From positions 124,001 through 188,000 of the forward strand of contig NZ_CP087710.1 in the NCBI RefSeq assembly GCF_020991065.1: a stretch of DNA of 64,000 bases, read 5' to 3'. The stretch is from Nocardioides okcheonensis. Lineage in GTDB: Bacteria > Actinomycetota > Actinomycetes > Propionibacteriales > Nocardioidaceae. The translations under genes and the position numbers were made by a program. Shown piece after piece: positions 1 to 8,782 of this stretch. Every line of letters begins with the position of its first letter. Within the stretch, counting starts at the first letter, position 1. The notes under the pieces are model-generated. The model had not been told where the DNA came from. It ran no database searches and saw only the letters and a list, made by a program, of their open reading frames with translations.

Positions 1-832
1 GGACGGCACCGTCGACCTCGAGGCCACCGCGCGGATCGCCGTCCACCTGGTCGACCACGGCAACGACGGCGTGGTGGTGAGCGGGACGACCGGCGAGAGC
101 CCGACGACGTCGGTGGCCGAGGACGGCGACGTCCTGCGGGCGGTCAAGGACGCGGTCGGCGACCGCGCCGTGGTCGTCGCCGGCGTGGGCACCAACTCCA
201 CCGCCCACTCCGTCGAGCTGGCCCGTCAGGCCGAGAAGACCGGCGCCGACGGCGTGCTGCTGGTCAGCCCGTACTACAACAAGCCCGGCCAGGTCGGGCT
301 GCGCCACCACTTCTCGTCGGTCGTCGAGGCCACCGACCTGCCGGTCATGCTCTACGACGTGCCCGGTCGCACCGCGACGCTGATCGAGCTCGACACCTAC
401 GCCGCGATGCGGCGCTACGACCACGTGACCGCGGTCAAGGAGGCCTCCGGCCTGCTCGCCCGCACCGCCCAGCTCGTCGACATGGGCTACGCGGTCTACT
501 CCGGCGACGACGCCAACACCCTCGGCTACCTCGCCTACGGCGGCGTCGGCCTGGTCTCCGTGGTCGCCCACGCCGCCGGCGACCGGCTCGCGTCGATGAT
601 CGACGCGTGGGTGCGCGGCGACCACGCCGAGGCGCTGCGGGTCCACACCTCGCTGGTGCCCGCCTTCGACGCCGTGATGGGCGTCCCCAACTACGGAGCC
701 ACGACCGCGAAGGCAGCCCTCGAGCTGCTCGGCGTGCTCGACAACCGCCGCGTCCGCGGCCCTCTGGTCGCCCTGGACGACGACGAGGTGGCGGCGCTGC
801 GCGCCGGCCTCGCCGCCGCCGGCCTGATCTGA
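1..832 (+). CDS. dapA: 4-hydroxy-tetrahydrodipicolinate synthase (DapA), 5'-truncated by window edge
   Basis: Condenses pyruvate with aspartate semialdehyde, the first committed step of lysine/diaminopimelate synthesis, in the cytoplasm. The reading frame is already open at base 2, so the true start lies upstream of the window. Visible family marks are the GTTGE loop, the YYNKPGQ segment with the active-site tyrosine region, YDVPGRT, and AVKEAS, whose lysine (codon at 437) is the Schiff-base residue. It ends 25 bp before the RNase J gene on the same strand, the usual dapA–rnj order in actinobacteria, so co-transcription is likely. About 277 residues are visible of roughly 290–300 expected. 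Confidence 0.96.
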   Translation, partial: DGTVDLEATARIAVHLVDHGNDGVVVSGTTGESPTTSVAEDGDVLRAVKDAVGDRAVVVAGVGTNSTAHSVELARQAEKTGADGVLLVSPYYNKPGQVGLRHHFSSVVEATDLPVMLYDVPGRTATLIELDTYAAMRRYDHVTAVKEASGLLARTAQLVDMGYAVYSGDDANTLGYLAYGGVGLVSVVAHAAGDRLASMIDAWVRGDHAEALRVHTSLVPAFDAVMGVPNYGATTAKAALELLGVLDNRRVRGPLVALDDDEVAALRAGLAAAGLI

Positions 833-857
833 ACCACACCCCGAACGAAGGATTCCC

Positions 858-2543
858 TTGAGCCATCCCCACCCCGACCTGAGCGCGCCCGCCCCCCTCG
901 TCGACGGCGGCCTGCGGGTCATCCCGCTCGGCGGCCTCGGCGAGGTCGGGCGCAACATGACCGCGTTCGAGTACGGCGGCCGGCTGCTGCTGGTCGACTG
1001 CGGCGTGCTGTTCCCCGAGGACCACCACCCCGGCGTCGACCTGATCCTCCCCGACTTCGAGCCGATCCGGGACCGCCTCGACGCCGTCGAGGCGCTGGTG
1101 CTCACCCACGGCCACGAGGACCACATCGGCGCCACGCCGTACCTCCTGCGCGAGCGCGGCGACATCCCGCTGGTCGGGTCCCGCCTCACCCTGGCGCTGC
1201 TCGGCTCCAAGCTGCGCGAGCACCGCCTCAAGGAGACCGCGCAGTACGAGGTCGCCGAGGGCCAGACGATCACCTTCGGCCCGTTCGTGCTGGAGTTCGT
1301 CGCCGTCAACCACTCGATCCCCGACGCGCTGGCGGTCGTCATCCGCACCGGCGCCGGCGTCGTGCTGCACACCGGCGACTTCAAGATGGACCAGCTCCCG
1401 CTCGACGGGCGGATCACCGACCTCAACGAGTTCGCCCGCCTCGGCGACGAGGGCGTCGACCTGTTCCTCACCGACTCCACCAACGCCGAGGTGCCCGGCT
1501 TCACCACCTCGGAGAAGGACATCGCGCCGGTCCTCGACCGGGTCTTCGCCAAGAGCGAGAAGCGCATCATCGTCGCGTGCTTCGCCTCCCACGTGCACCG
1601 CGTCCAGCAGGTCCTCGACGCGGCCGTGGCCCACGGCCGCAAGGTCGGCTACGTCGGCCGCTCCATGGTCCGCAACATGGCGATCGCGCAGGAGCTCGGC
1701 TACCTCACCGTCCCGCCCGGCGTGATGGTCGAGGCCAAGGACCTCGCCGACCTGCCGCCGCACAAGCAGGTGCTGATCTCGACCGGGTCGCAGGGCGAGC
1801 CGCTCGCCGCACTGAGCCGGATGTCGCAGAGCAACCACCACTTCGTCCACCTCGAGCCGGGCGACACCGTCGTCCTGGCCAGCTCGCTGATCCCGGGCAA
1901 CGAGAACGCCGTCTACCGCGTGATCAACGGCCTGTCGCGCCTCGGCGCCAACGTCGTCCACAAGGGCAACTCGCTCGTGCACGTCTCCGGCCACGCCAGC
2001 GCCGGCGAGCTGCTCTACTGCTACAACATCGTCAAGCCGCGCAACGTGATGCCGGTCCACGGCGAGGTCCGCCACATGCGCGCCAACGCCGACCTCGCCC
2101 GCGCCACCGGGGTGGAGAACGTCGTGCTGGCCGAGGACGGCGTCGTGGTCGACCTCGTCGACGGCGTCGCCCGGATCGCCGGCAAGGTCGAGGTCGGCTA
2201 CGTCTTCGTCGACGGCACCACCATCGGCGACGTCTCCGAGGCCTCGATGAAGGACCGCCGGATCCTCGGCGAGGAGGGCTTCCTCTCCGTCATCGTCGTG
2301 GTCGACTCGGTGACCGGCAAGGTGGTCTCCGGGCCGGAGATCCACGCCCGCGGCTTCGCCGAGGACGAGACCACGTTCGAGGAGATCCGGCAGCCGATCA
2401 TCGACGCGATCGACGCCGCGATCGCCGACGGCACGACCGACGCGCACCAGCTCCAGCAGACTGTCCGGCGTGTCGTGGGCCGATGGGTCAACCGTGCGCA
2501 CCGTCGCAGGCCCATGATCATCCCTGTGGTGATCGAGGCCTGA
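858..2543 (+). CDS. rnj: Ribonuclease J
   Basis: Metallo-beta-lactamase/beta-CASP ribonuclease with 5'-3' exonuclease and endonuclease activity in RNA maturation and decay. The 561 residues match the usual RNase J length. Seen: the zinc-binding THGHEDH motif near residue 80, NHSIPDA, HTGDFK, and the C-terminal beta-CASP/RMMBL block with SGHASAGE and MPVHGE. The start is TTG at 858, preceded by GAAGGA at 847–852 with a 5-nt spacer, which fixes it despite the rare start codon. It follows dapA closely and is probably in its operon. Confidence 0.95.
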   Translation: MSHPHPDLSAPAPLVDGGLRVIPLGGLGEVGRNMTAFEYGGRLLLVDCGVLFPEDHHPGVDLILPDFEPIRDRLDAVEALVLTHGHEDHIGATPYLLRERGDIPLVGSRLTLALLGSKLREHRLKETAQYEVAEGQTITFGPFVLEFVAVNHSIPDALAVVIRTGAGVVLHTGDFKMDQLPLDGRITDLNEFARLGDEGVDLFLTDSTNAEVPGFTTSEKDIAPVLDRVFAKSEKRIIVACFASHVHRVQQVLDAAVAHGRKVGYVGRSMVRNMAIAQELGYLTVPPGVMVEAKDLADLPPHKQVLISTGSQGEPLAALSRMSQSNHHFVHLEPGDTVVLASSLIPGNENAVYRVINGLSRLGANVVHKGNSLVHVSGHASAGELLYCYNIVKPRNVMPVHGEVRHMRANADLARATGVENVVLAEDGVVVDLVDGVARIAGKVEVGYVFVDGTTIGDVSEASMKDRRILGEEGFLSVIVVVDSVTGKVVSGPEIHARGFAEDETTFEEIRQPIIDAIDAAIADGTTDAHQLQQTVRRVVGRWVNRAHRRRPMIIPVVIEA

Positions 2544-2611
2544 CCCGGCCTACGATCCTCGAGGTCGGCCGGGGAGTGGTGGGGGAACGCAGCGTGGTCA
2601 GGGAGGAAGTC

Positions 2612-4405
2612 GTGCCGCACAGGGAGGGTGCGCTGAGCCGGCTCGCCGAGCTCATGCGGCGCGTCAACTCCTCGACCGACACCGAGGTGATCCTCGAGGA
2701 GATCGCGCACGGCGTGGTCGACGTGCTCGGCTACGGCGTGGCCGCGATCGCGCGCCTCGACGGCGACACCCTCGTGATGACCAACGTCGCCGGGCCGGCC
2801 GACGTCGTGCGCGAGATCCTCGACCGGCGCACCCCGGCGGACCAGATCCTCGACGAGTTCCGCCAGGCCGACCGCTGGGGCATCCTGCGCTTCGTCCCCG
2901 CCGGGCGGATGTCGGAGGAGCGGCTGCGCGCCGCGTGGATCCCCGACCTCGACGCCCCCGACGACGACCCCGAGGCCTGGCACCCGCAGCACGCGCTCTA
3001 CGCACCGCTCTACTCCGCCAGCGGCGAGCTGCTCGGCAACATGGCGGTCGACCTCCCGCGCGACAACCGGATGCCGAGCGAGGCCGACCGCGAGCTGCTC
3101 GAGATGTTCGTCGTCCAGGCGGGCGTCGCGCTGTCCAACGCCCGCGAGCGCGAGCGGCTCACCGAGCGGGTGCGGCTCGACCGGATGCTGACCTCGGTCG
3201 CCGGCGCCGCCACCCAGCCCGGCCTCGGCCAGGCGCTCACCGCGGCCGTCGCCGCGATCGACGAGTGCCTGCACACCGCGCAGGTGTGGGTCCGCACGTT
3301 CCCCAGCGACGCCCAGGGCCGCGAGCTCGGCGCCGGGACGCCGCGGGCGTTCGAGCCCGGGCACGAGGTGCCGGAGCTGCGCGTCGACCTGCTCAGCCAG
3401 GTGGTGCTGGCCCAGCCGCCCGGGCTGCTCGAGCTCGGCGTCGACGACGTCGCCTCCACCCTGCTGCCGGCCAGCCGCAAGTCGCTGCAGGAGGTGCTGC
3501 GGACCGTCGGCGCCCGGCGCGCGGTGATCTGCCCGTTCGTGTCGCAGGACGACCTGCTCGGCTACGCCGTGGTGTGCTTCGCCGAGCCCGTCCGGTCGCT
3601 CAGCGCCGGGGAGTCGGACGCGCTGCTGGAGGTCGGCCGGCTGCTCGGCCAGATCGTGCGGGCCTCGCGGGTGCTGGAGACCGAGCAGCGGCTGGTGCAG
3701 GAGCTGCGCGAGCTGGCGCGCTACCGCAGCGAGCTGATCGCCACCATCTCCCACGAGCTGAAGACCCCGCTGACCGCGATCCTCGGCCACGCCGAGCTGG
3801 TCGCCGACCGCTACCCCGACCTCAGCTCGATCGACGCGATCATCCGCAACGCCCAGCGGCTCGCCCACCTCGTCGCCAACCTGCTGCACTACTCGCGGGT
3901 GCAGGGTCGGCGCGAGACGGTGCGCCGCGCCGTCGACCTCGCCGAGCTGTGCGAGGCCAGTGTCGACCTGCTCTCCATCCGCGCCGACCAGGCGGGCGTC
4001 GCGCTGTCGTTCACGACCGACGCGCCGGGCCCCGTCGTCGTCTTCGGCGACCCCGAGGAGCTCGCGCGCGTGGTGGACAACATGGTCGACAACGCCGTGA
4101 AGTACACCCTCGAGGGCGGCACCGTCGACGTGCGGATGACGGTGTCCGACGACGAGGTGTGCGTCGACGTCACCGACACGGGGATCGGCATCTCGCCGGC
4201 CGACCAGCAGCACGTCTTCTCGGCGTTCCACCGCTCCACCAACCCCAACGCCCTGTCCATCCCGGGCACCGGGCTCGGGCTGCCGATCGCCGAGCGGATC
4301 GCGGAGTCCCACGGCGGCACGCTGGGCCTGACCTCCGAGCTCGGCCGGGGCAGCACGTTCCGGTTCACCCTCCCGCTGCGGACCGCACGGGACGCGGCGG
4401 ACTGA
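2612..4405 (+). CDS. GAF-domain sensor histidine kinase, orphan
   Basis: About 597 residues. It has no membrane segment or signal peptide, so it is probably a cytoplasmic sensor. An N-terminal GAF domain (about 20–185) and a second GAF-like region (about 195–355) precede HisKA, with the phospho-acceptor H in ISHELKTP near residue 381, and HATPase_c with N-box DNAVKYT, DTGIGI and GTGLGLPIAERI. The start is chosen at GTG 2612 because GGAGG (2602–2606) sits 5 nt upstream; in-frame GTGs at 2576 and 2594 are alternatives. No response regulator lies nearby, so the partner is elsewhere. Its 3' end overlaps the convergent cydDC end by 41 bp. The signal is unknown; proximity to the cyd operon suggests, but does not show, a redox role. 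Confidence 0.88.
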   Translation: MPHREGALSRLAELMRRVNSSTDTEVILEEIAHGVVDVLGYGVAAIARLDGDTLVMTNVAGPADVVREILDRRTPADQILDEFRQADRWGILRFVPAGRMSEERLRAAWIPDLDAPDDDPEAWHPQHALYAPLYSASGELLGNMAVDLPRDNRMPSEADRELLEMFVVQAGVALSNARERERLTERVRLDRMLTSVAGAATQPGLGQALTAAVAAIDECLHTAQVWVRTFPSDAQGRELGAGTPRAFEPGHEVPELRVDLLSQVVLAQPPGLLELGVDDVASTLLPASRKSLQEVLRTVGARRAVICPFVSQDDLLGYAVVCFAEPVRSLSAGESDALLEVGRLLGQIVRASRVLETEQRLVQELRELARYRSELIATISHELKTPLTAILGHAELVADRYPDLSSIDAIIRNAQRLAHLVANLLHYSRVQGRRETVRRAVDLAELCEASVDLLSIRADQAGVALSFTTDAPGPVVVFGDPEELARVVDNMVDNAVKYTLEGGTVDVRMTVSDDEVCVDVTDTGIGISPADQQHVFSAFHRSTNPNALSIPGTGLGLPIAERIAESHGGTLGLTSELGRGSTFRFTLPLRTARDAAD

Positions 4406-5348
4406 CCGGCCGCGCCTCGGCGCCGCCCACCCGCACGACCCGGTCCATCGCCTCGAGGCCGACGGTCCCGTGGGTGATCCACACGACCGAGCGCCCGGCC
4501 CGCGCCGCGGCGTCCAGCATCGACGTCGCCACCGCGCGGGCGGTCGGCCCGTCGAGGTGGGCGGTGGGCTCGTCGAGCACCAGCACGGGCGGGTCGGCCA
4601 GCAGCGAGCGGGCCAGGGCCAGGCGGGCCCGCTCGCCACCGGACACCTCGCGCGACCCGGCGCCCACGTGGGTGTGGACGCCGTCCGGCAGCGCGTCCAC
4701 CCACGCCCCGAGGTGGGCCCTGGCGAGCGCGTCGCGCACCTCGGCGTCGGACGCGCCCGGGCGGGCCAGGCGTACGTTCTCGACGACCGTCGAGGCGAAC
4801 ACGTGCGGGTCGTCGTCGACCAGGCCGACCCGGCCCCGGACGTCGTCGAGGGCGAGGTCGCGCAGGTCGGTCCCGCCGAGCAGCACGCGTCCGGCCACCG
4901 GGTCGACGAACCGGACCAGGGTGGCCGCGAGCGTCGACTTCCCGGACCCCGACGGGCCGGTGACGCCGACGTGCTCGCCCGCTCGCAGGGTGAGGTCGCC
5001 GAGGTCGAGGACCGGGTGCCCGTCCCAGCCGAGGACCGCACGCTCCAGCGCGACGGCGTGGCCCGCCGGGAGGTCGGCGGGGGCGGGCGGGTCGGTGACG
5101 GCGGGCGGGGTGGCGCGTAGGGCGTCGAGCCGTCGCTGCGCGGCCCGGGAGCGCACCGACAGCGCACCCGCGTCGGCCAGCCCGCCGGTGACGTCGGCGA
5201 GGGCGAGCGGCACGAGCAGCAGGAGCGCGAGCATCGCGGGCGACACGCTCCGGCGCGACGCCGACGTGCCGCCGGCCGTGGTGAGCGCGGTGCCGGCGGC
5301 GACCGCGCGGGCCGAGCGGCGTACGGCCCCGGCGAGGGCGTCGGCCTC
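4365..5348 (-). CDS. cydC: CydC C-terminal part (second ABC half) of frame-broken cydDC
   Basis: C-terminal portion of the CydC half of the fused heterodimeric ABC exporter that moves glutathione or cysteine-type thiols and is needed for cytochrome bd assembly. It shows the end of the CydC membrane region and a full nucleotide-binding domain: Walker A GPSGSGKST, signature VSGGERARLALA, Walker B VLVLDEPTAHLD, and an H-loop in WITHGTVG. It continues the upstream segment in another frame; the break lies in the CGCGCGC run at 5348–5354. There is no start signal of its own, so it is not an independent gene. Restoring one base (or removing one CG pair) would give one protein of about 1,116 residues. 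Confidence 0.85.
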   Translation of the reverse strand, partial: EADALAGAVRRSARAVAAGTALTTAGGTSASRRSVSPAMLALLLLVPLALADVTGGLADAGALSVRSRAAQRRLDALRATPPAVTDPPAPADLPAGHAVALERAVLGWDGHPVLDLGDLTLRAGEHVGVTGPSGSGKSTLAATLVRFVDPVAGRVLLGGTDLRDLALDDVRGRVGLVDDDPHVFASTVVENVRLARPGASDAEVRDALARAHLGAWVDALPDGVHTHVGAGSREVSGGERARLALARSLLADPPVLVLDEPTAHLDGPTARAVATSMLDAAARAGRSVVWITHGTVGLEAMDRVVRVGGAEARPVSPPRPVRSAAGG

Positions 5349-5350
5349 GC

Positions 5351-7714
5351 GCGCACCGCGGCGAGCGCACGGTCGGTGGCGCCCCACTGCTCGAGGTCGC
5401 GCAGGCCGTGGGCGACCTCCTCCACGCGGGTCCCGAGCGCCGCCCGCCGGGTGACCACCTCGTCCTCGGCGCCGGCCGCCGCCCGGCGCGCGAGCAGGAA
5501 GGACACCGCGCCGGTGGCGGAGACGGCCAGCACGACCGCGCCGGCCGCCGGGTGCACCGCCCCCGTGAGGAGCGTCGCGCCACCAGCCACGAGGAGGGTC
5601 GTGGCGACCGGCTGGCGCACCCGCAGCCGCTCGTCGAGCAGGGCGTCGACGTCGTCGACCACCCGGGTGAGCAGGTCGCCGCGACGAGGGCCGAGGCGAC
5701 CGGGGACCAACGGCACCAGGTCGGCGAAGACCCGGGCGCGTCGCTCGGCCAGCTCGCGGAGCACGACGTCGTGGCTCAGGACCCGCTCGGCGTGGCGCAG
5801 CACGGGCCGCGCGAGGCCGAAGAGCCGGACCCCGACGATCGCCACCATGAGGTAGAGCACCGGCGGGTGCTGGCTGGCCCGGGTGATCAGCCAGCCCGCG
5901 GTCGCGGTGAGGGCCAGCCCGGAGGCGACCGACAGCGCCCCGAGGAGGGTCGCCGTGCGCAGCCCCCAGCGGGGGCGTACGTCGTCCTCGTCCGTCGCGA
6001 CGACCGGCTCGGCCGGCCGTGGGTGGCGGCGCACGACATCGTCCGGGGCGGACCGGGTGTCGTCCGCCGCCACGGTGGCGGGCGGGGTGTCGGGTGCCGC
6101 CACCCTGGCGGCGGGGGAGAGCCGGACCACCAGGTCGGCGGCGTCGAGGACGGCCGGGCGGTGGGCGACGACGAGGACCAGGCTGGTGCGCGCGAGCCGG
6201 GCGACGGTGTCGAGCAGCACCTGCTCGGTCTCCTCGTCGAGGTGGGCGCTCGGCTCGTCGAGGAGCACGACGGGACGGCGGGCGAGGACGACGCGGGCGA
6301 GGGCGACGCGGGCCCGCTGGCCGGCGGACAGGCCGGCCCCGTCCTCCCCGAGGACCGTCGCGAGGCCGTCGGGGAGGTCGCGCACGGCGTCGTCGAGACC
6401 GACCGCGCGCAGGGCGCCCCAGACCTCGTCGTCGCCCGCCGACGGCCGGCCGAGCCGGACGTTGTCCGCGACCGTCTCGGCGAGCAGCCACGGGCGCTGC
6501 GGCGCCCACGCGACGCGGCTGCGCCACCAGGTCGGGTCGACGTCGCGCAGCGCGACGCCGTCGACGAGCACGTCGCCGGCGACGCTCGGCAGCTCGCCGC
6601 GCAGGGTCGACAGCAGGGTCGACTTGCCGCAGCCCGAGGGTCCGACGACCGCCACCAGGCCACGCTCGGGGAGGACGAGGTCGACCGGCGCGACCAGGGA
6701 CGCGTCGGGGGAGTGGCCGACCTCGAGACGCGCGAGCGCCAGCCGGGCGCGGGACGGGCGGCGGGTGCCGGTCCCCGGCAGGGTCCGGGTCAGCAGGTCG
6801 TCGGCCCGCGCGAGCGCGGCGGCGCCCTCGGCGGCGGCGTGGAACTCCGCGCCGACCCGGCGCAGCGGCCAGTACGCCTCCGGCGCGAGCAGCAGGACGG
6901 TGAGCGCGACGCGGAAGTCGACGGAGTCCGAGGCGAGCCGCAGGCCCACGGTGACGGCGACGAGCGCGACGGACAGCGTCGCGACGAGCTCGAGGACCGA
7001 GGACGACGCGAACGCCAGCCGCAGGGTCTCGACGGTCGCGCGGCGGTAGCGGTGGGTGACCGCGCGGATCGAGTCGACCTGGGCCTCGGCCCGGCGGTGC
7101 GCGACGAGCGTGGGCAGCCCGCGCACCACGTCGAGGAAGTGCCCCGACAGCGCCTCGAGCGCCCGCCACTGCCGGTTGGCGCGGTCGCGGGTGGTGAGCC
7201 CGACGAGGACCGCGAAGACCGGGACCAGCGGCAGGGTGAGCGCGACGACCAGCCCGGACAGCGGGTCGAGCCAGGTGATCGCGGCGAGTGCGACGACGGG
7301 CAGCACCGCCGCGGGCACGAGGGCCGGGAGGTAGCGGGTGACGTACGGCTCGACGCCGCTCACCCCGCGGGTGGCGAGCACGGAGAGCTCGGCGGGCCGG
7401 GCGGCGGGGTCGTGCCGCGACGCCTCGAGGACGCGGTCGCGCAGCGCGCCCGACACCTCGCCGGCCGCGCGCACGGCGGCGCGCTGCCCGACGTAGGCGC
7501 TCGCGGTGCGCAGCGCGACCAGCGCGACGAGCCACCAGCCGGCGACCTGCCAGCCGCCGGCGGGCGGGGTGACGGCCGCGACGACGAGCGCCCCGAGGGC
7601 GAACGCCTGCGCGACCGTGGCGAGGCCGCCGACGACCCCGCTCGCCACCACCACGGCGAGCGGCGCCCGGGCGGGTCGCAGGTGGGGGAGGACGGCGGGG
7701 TCGAGGGGCCTCAC
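5351..7714 (-). CDS. cydD: CydD plus N-terminal half of CydC (CydDC fusion, frame-broken)
   Basis: First 788 codons of a fused CydD–CydC ABC exporter, an arrangement common in actinobacteria. The start is GTG at 7714, overlapping the cydB stop as GTGA, so translation is coupled. CydD has about six membrane segments and then an NBD: Walker A GPSGCGKST, signature LSAGQRARVALA, Walker B VVLLDEPSAHLDE, and AHRPAVL. A linker leads to the CydC membrane domain (GWLITRASQHPP, VLRHAERVLSHD). At 5348–5354 the frame is lost and CydC continues in another phase. Without repair the frame reads on with no stop into non-homologous sequence. Either a sequencing deletion or a real inactivating mutation explains this; the family assignment is secure. 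Confidence 0.88.
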
Positions 7715-8733
7715 CGCGCGCCGCTCCCGGCGAGCTCGGCGGTCGGGATGTGGTGCACCGAGATCCGCTTGCGGAACACCCAGTAGGTCCACGCCTGGTA
7801 GCCGAGCACGATCGGCGTGAAGATCACCGCGACCCACGTCATCACCTTCAGCGTGTAGGCCGTGGCGGCCGCGTTGGTGGTGGTGAGCGAGAAGGCCGGG
7901 TCGGTGGTCGAGGGCATCACGTCGGGGAACAGGGCCAGGAAGAGCCCGACCACCGCGAGCGCGATCGTGACGAAGGTGCCGACGAAGGCCCAGCCCTCGC
8001 TGCCGGCGCGGGCGGCGAGCAGGCCGCCGACGAGGGCCAGCGCGGCGACCACGAACACCACGGCGGTGACGGCGGTGCCGGTCTTGACCTGGGTCCACAC
8101 GAGGAACACCACGGCGAGCACGGCGGCGACCGTCCCGATCCGGACCGCGAGGTCGCGGGCCCGGTGGCGGATCTCGCCGTCGGTCTTGAGCGCGACGAAC
8201 ATCGCGCCGTGGGTGAGGAAGAGGGTCAGCGTGACCAGTCCGCCGAGCAGGCCGAAGGGGTTGAGCAGCGTGAAGAGGTTGCCGGTGAACTCCTTGTCGG
8301 CGTCGATCGGCACCCCCGCGACGATGTTGGCGAACGCCACGCCCCACAGCACGGCCGGGAGGAAGGAGCCGACGATGATGGCGAGGTCCCAGCGCTGCTT
8401 CCACTCGGCCTCCTCGCGCTTGTGGCGGTACTCGAAGGCCAGGCCGCGCACGATCAGCCCGACCAGGATGAGCAGGAGCGGGAGGTAGAACCCGCTGAAC
8501 AACGTGGCGTACCACTCGGGGAACGCCGCGAACGTCGCGCCTCCGGCGACCAGGACCCACACCTCGTTGCCGTCCCAGACGGGGCCGATGGTGTTGATCA
8601 TGACGCGCCGCTCGGTGTCGTTCCTGGCGAGCACGGGGAGCAGCATGCCGACGCCGAAGTCGAAGCCCTCGAGGCAGAAGTAGCCGACCCACAGCACGGC
8701 GATCAGCGAGAACCAGACGGTGGTCAGTTCCAT
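7711..8733 (-). CDS. cydB: Cytochrome bd ubiquinol/menaquinol oxidase subunit II
   Basis: Integral membrane subunit of the bd-type terminal oxidase, which oxidises quinol and reduces O2 at high affinity. At 340 residues it has the family length, with about eight or nine hydrophobic helices. The N terminus contains the typical FCLEGFDFG motif near residues 19–27, followed by WDGNEVW. ATG at 8733 is preceded on the minus strand by AAGGA about 10 nt upstream. It lies 49 bp downstream of cydA and overlaps cydDC by 4 bp, giving a cydA–cydB–cydDC operon. Confidence 0.96.
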   Translation of the reverse strand: MELTTVWFSLIAVLWVGYFCLEGFDFGVGMLLPVLARNDTERRVMINTIGPVWDGNEVWVLVAGGATFAAFPEWYATLFSGFYLPLLLILVGLIVRGLAFEYRHKREEAEWKQRWDLAIIVGSFLPAVLWGVAFANIVAGVPIDADKEFTGNLFTLLNPFGLLGGLVTLTLFLTHGAMFVALKTDGEIRHRARDLAVRIGTVAAVLAVVFLVWTQVKTGTAVTAVVFVVAALALVGGLLAARAGSEGWAFVGTFVTIALAVVGLFLALFPDVMPSTTDPAFSLTTTNAAATAYTLKVMTWVAVIFTPIVLGYQAWTYWVFRKRISVHHIPTAELAGSGAR

Positions 8734-8782
8734 GGTGGTGGTGTCCTTGATCCTTCTCGGAGTGTCGGGTCAGGTGGTCGGG

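Noticed and set aside
5348..5354. Programmed ribosomal frameshift in cydDC
   Set aside because: No slippery heptamer of the usual type and no reason for a stop in the other frame; similar breaks elsewhere in the window favour indels.
2198..8692. A 2,164-codon open frame on the minus strand
   Set aside because: Only the 5351–7714 part has CydD/CydC homology. The rest is antisense to RNase J, the kinase and part of cydB; long open antisense frames are expected at this GC content.
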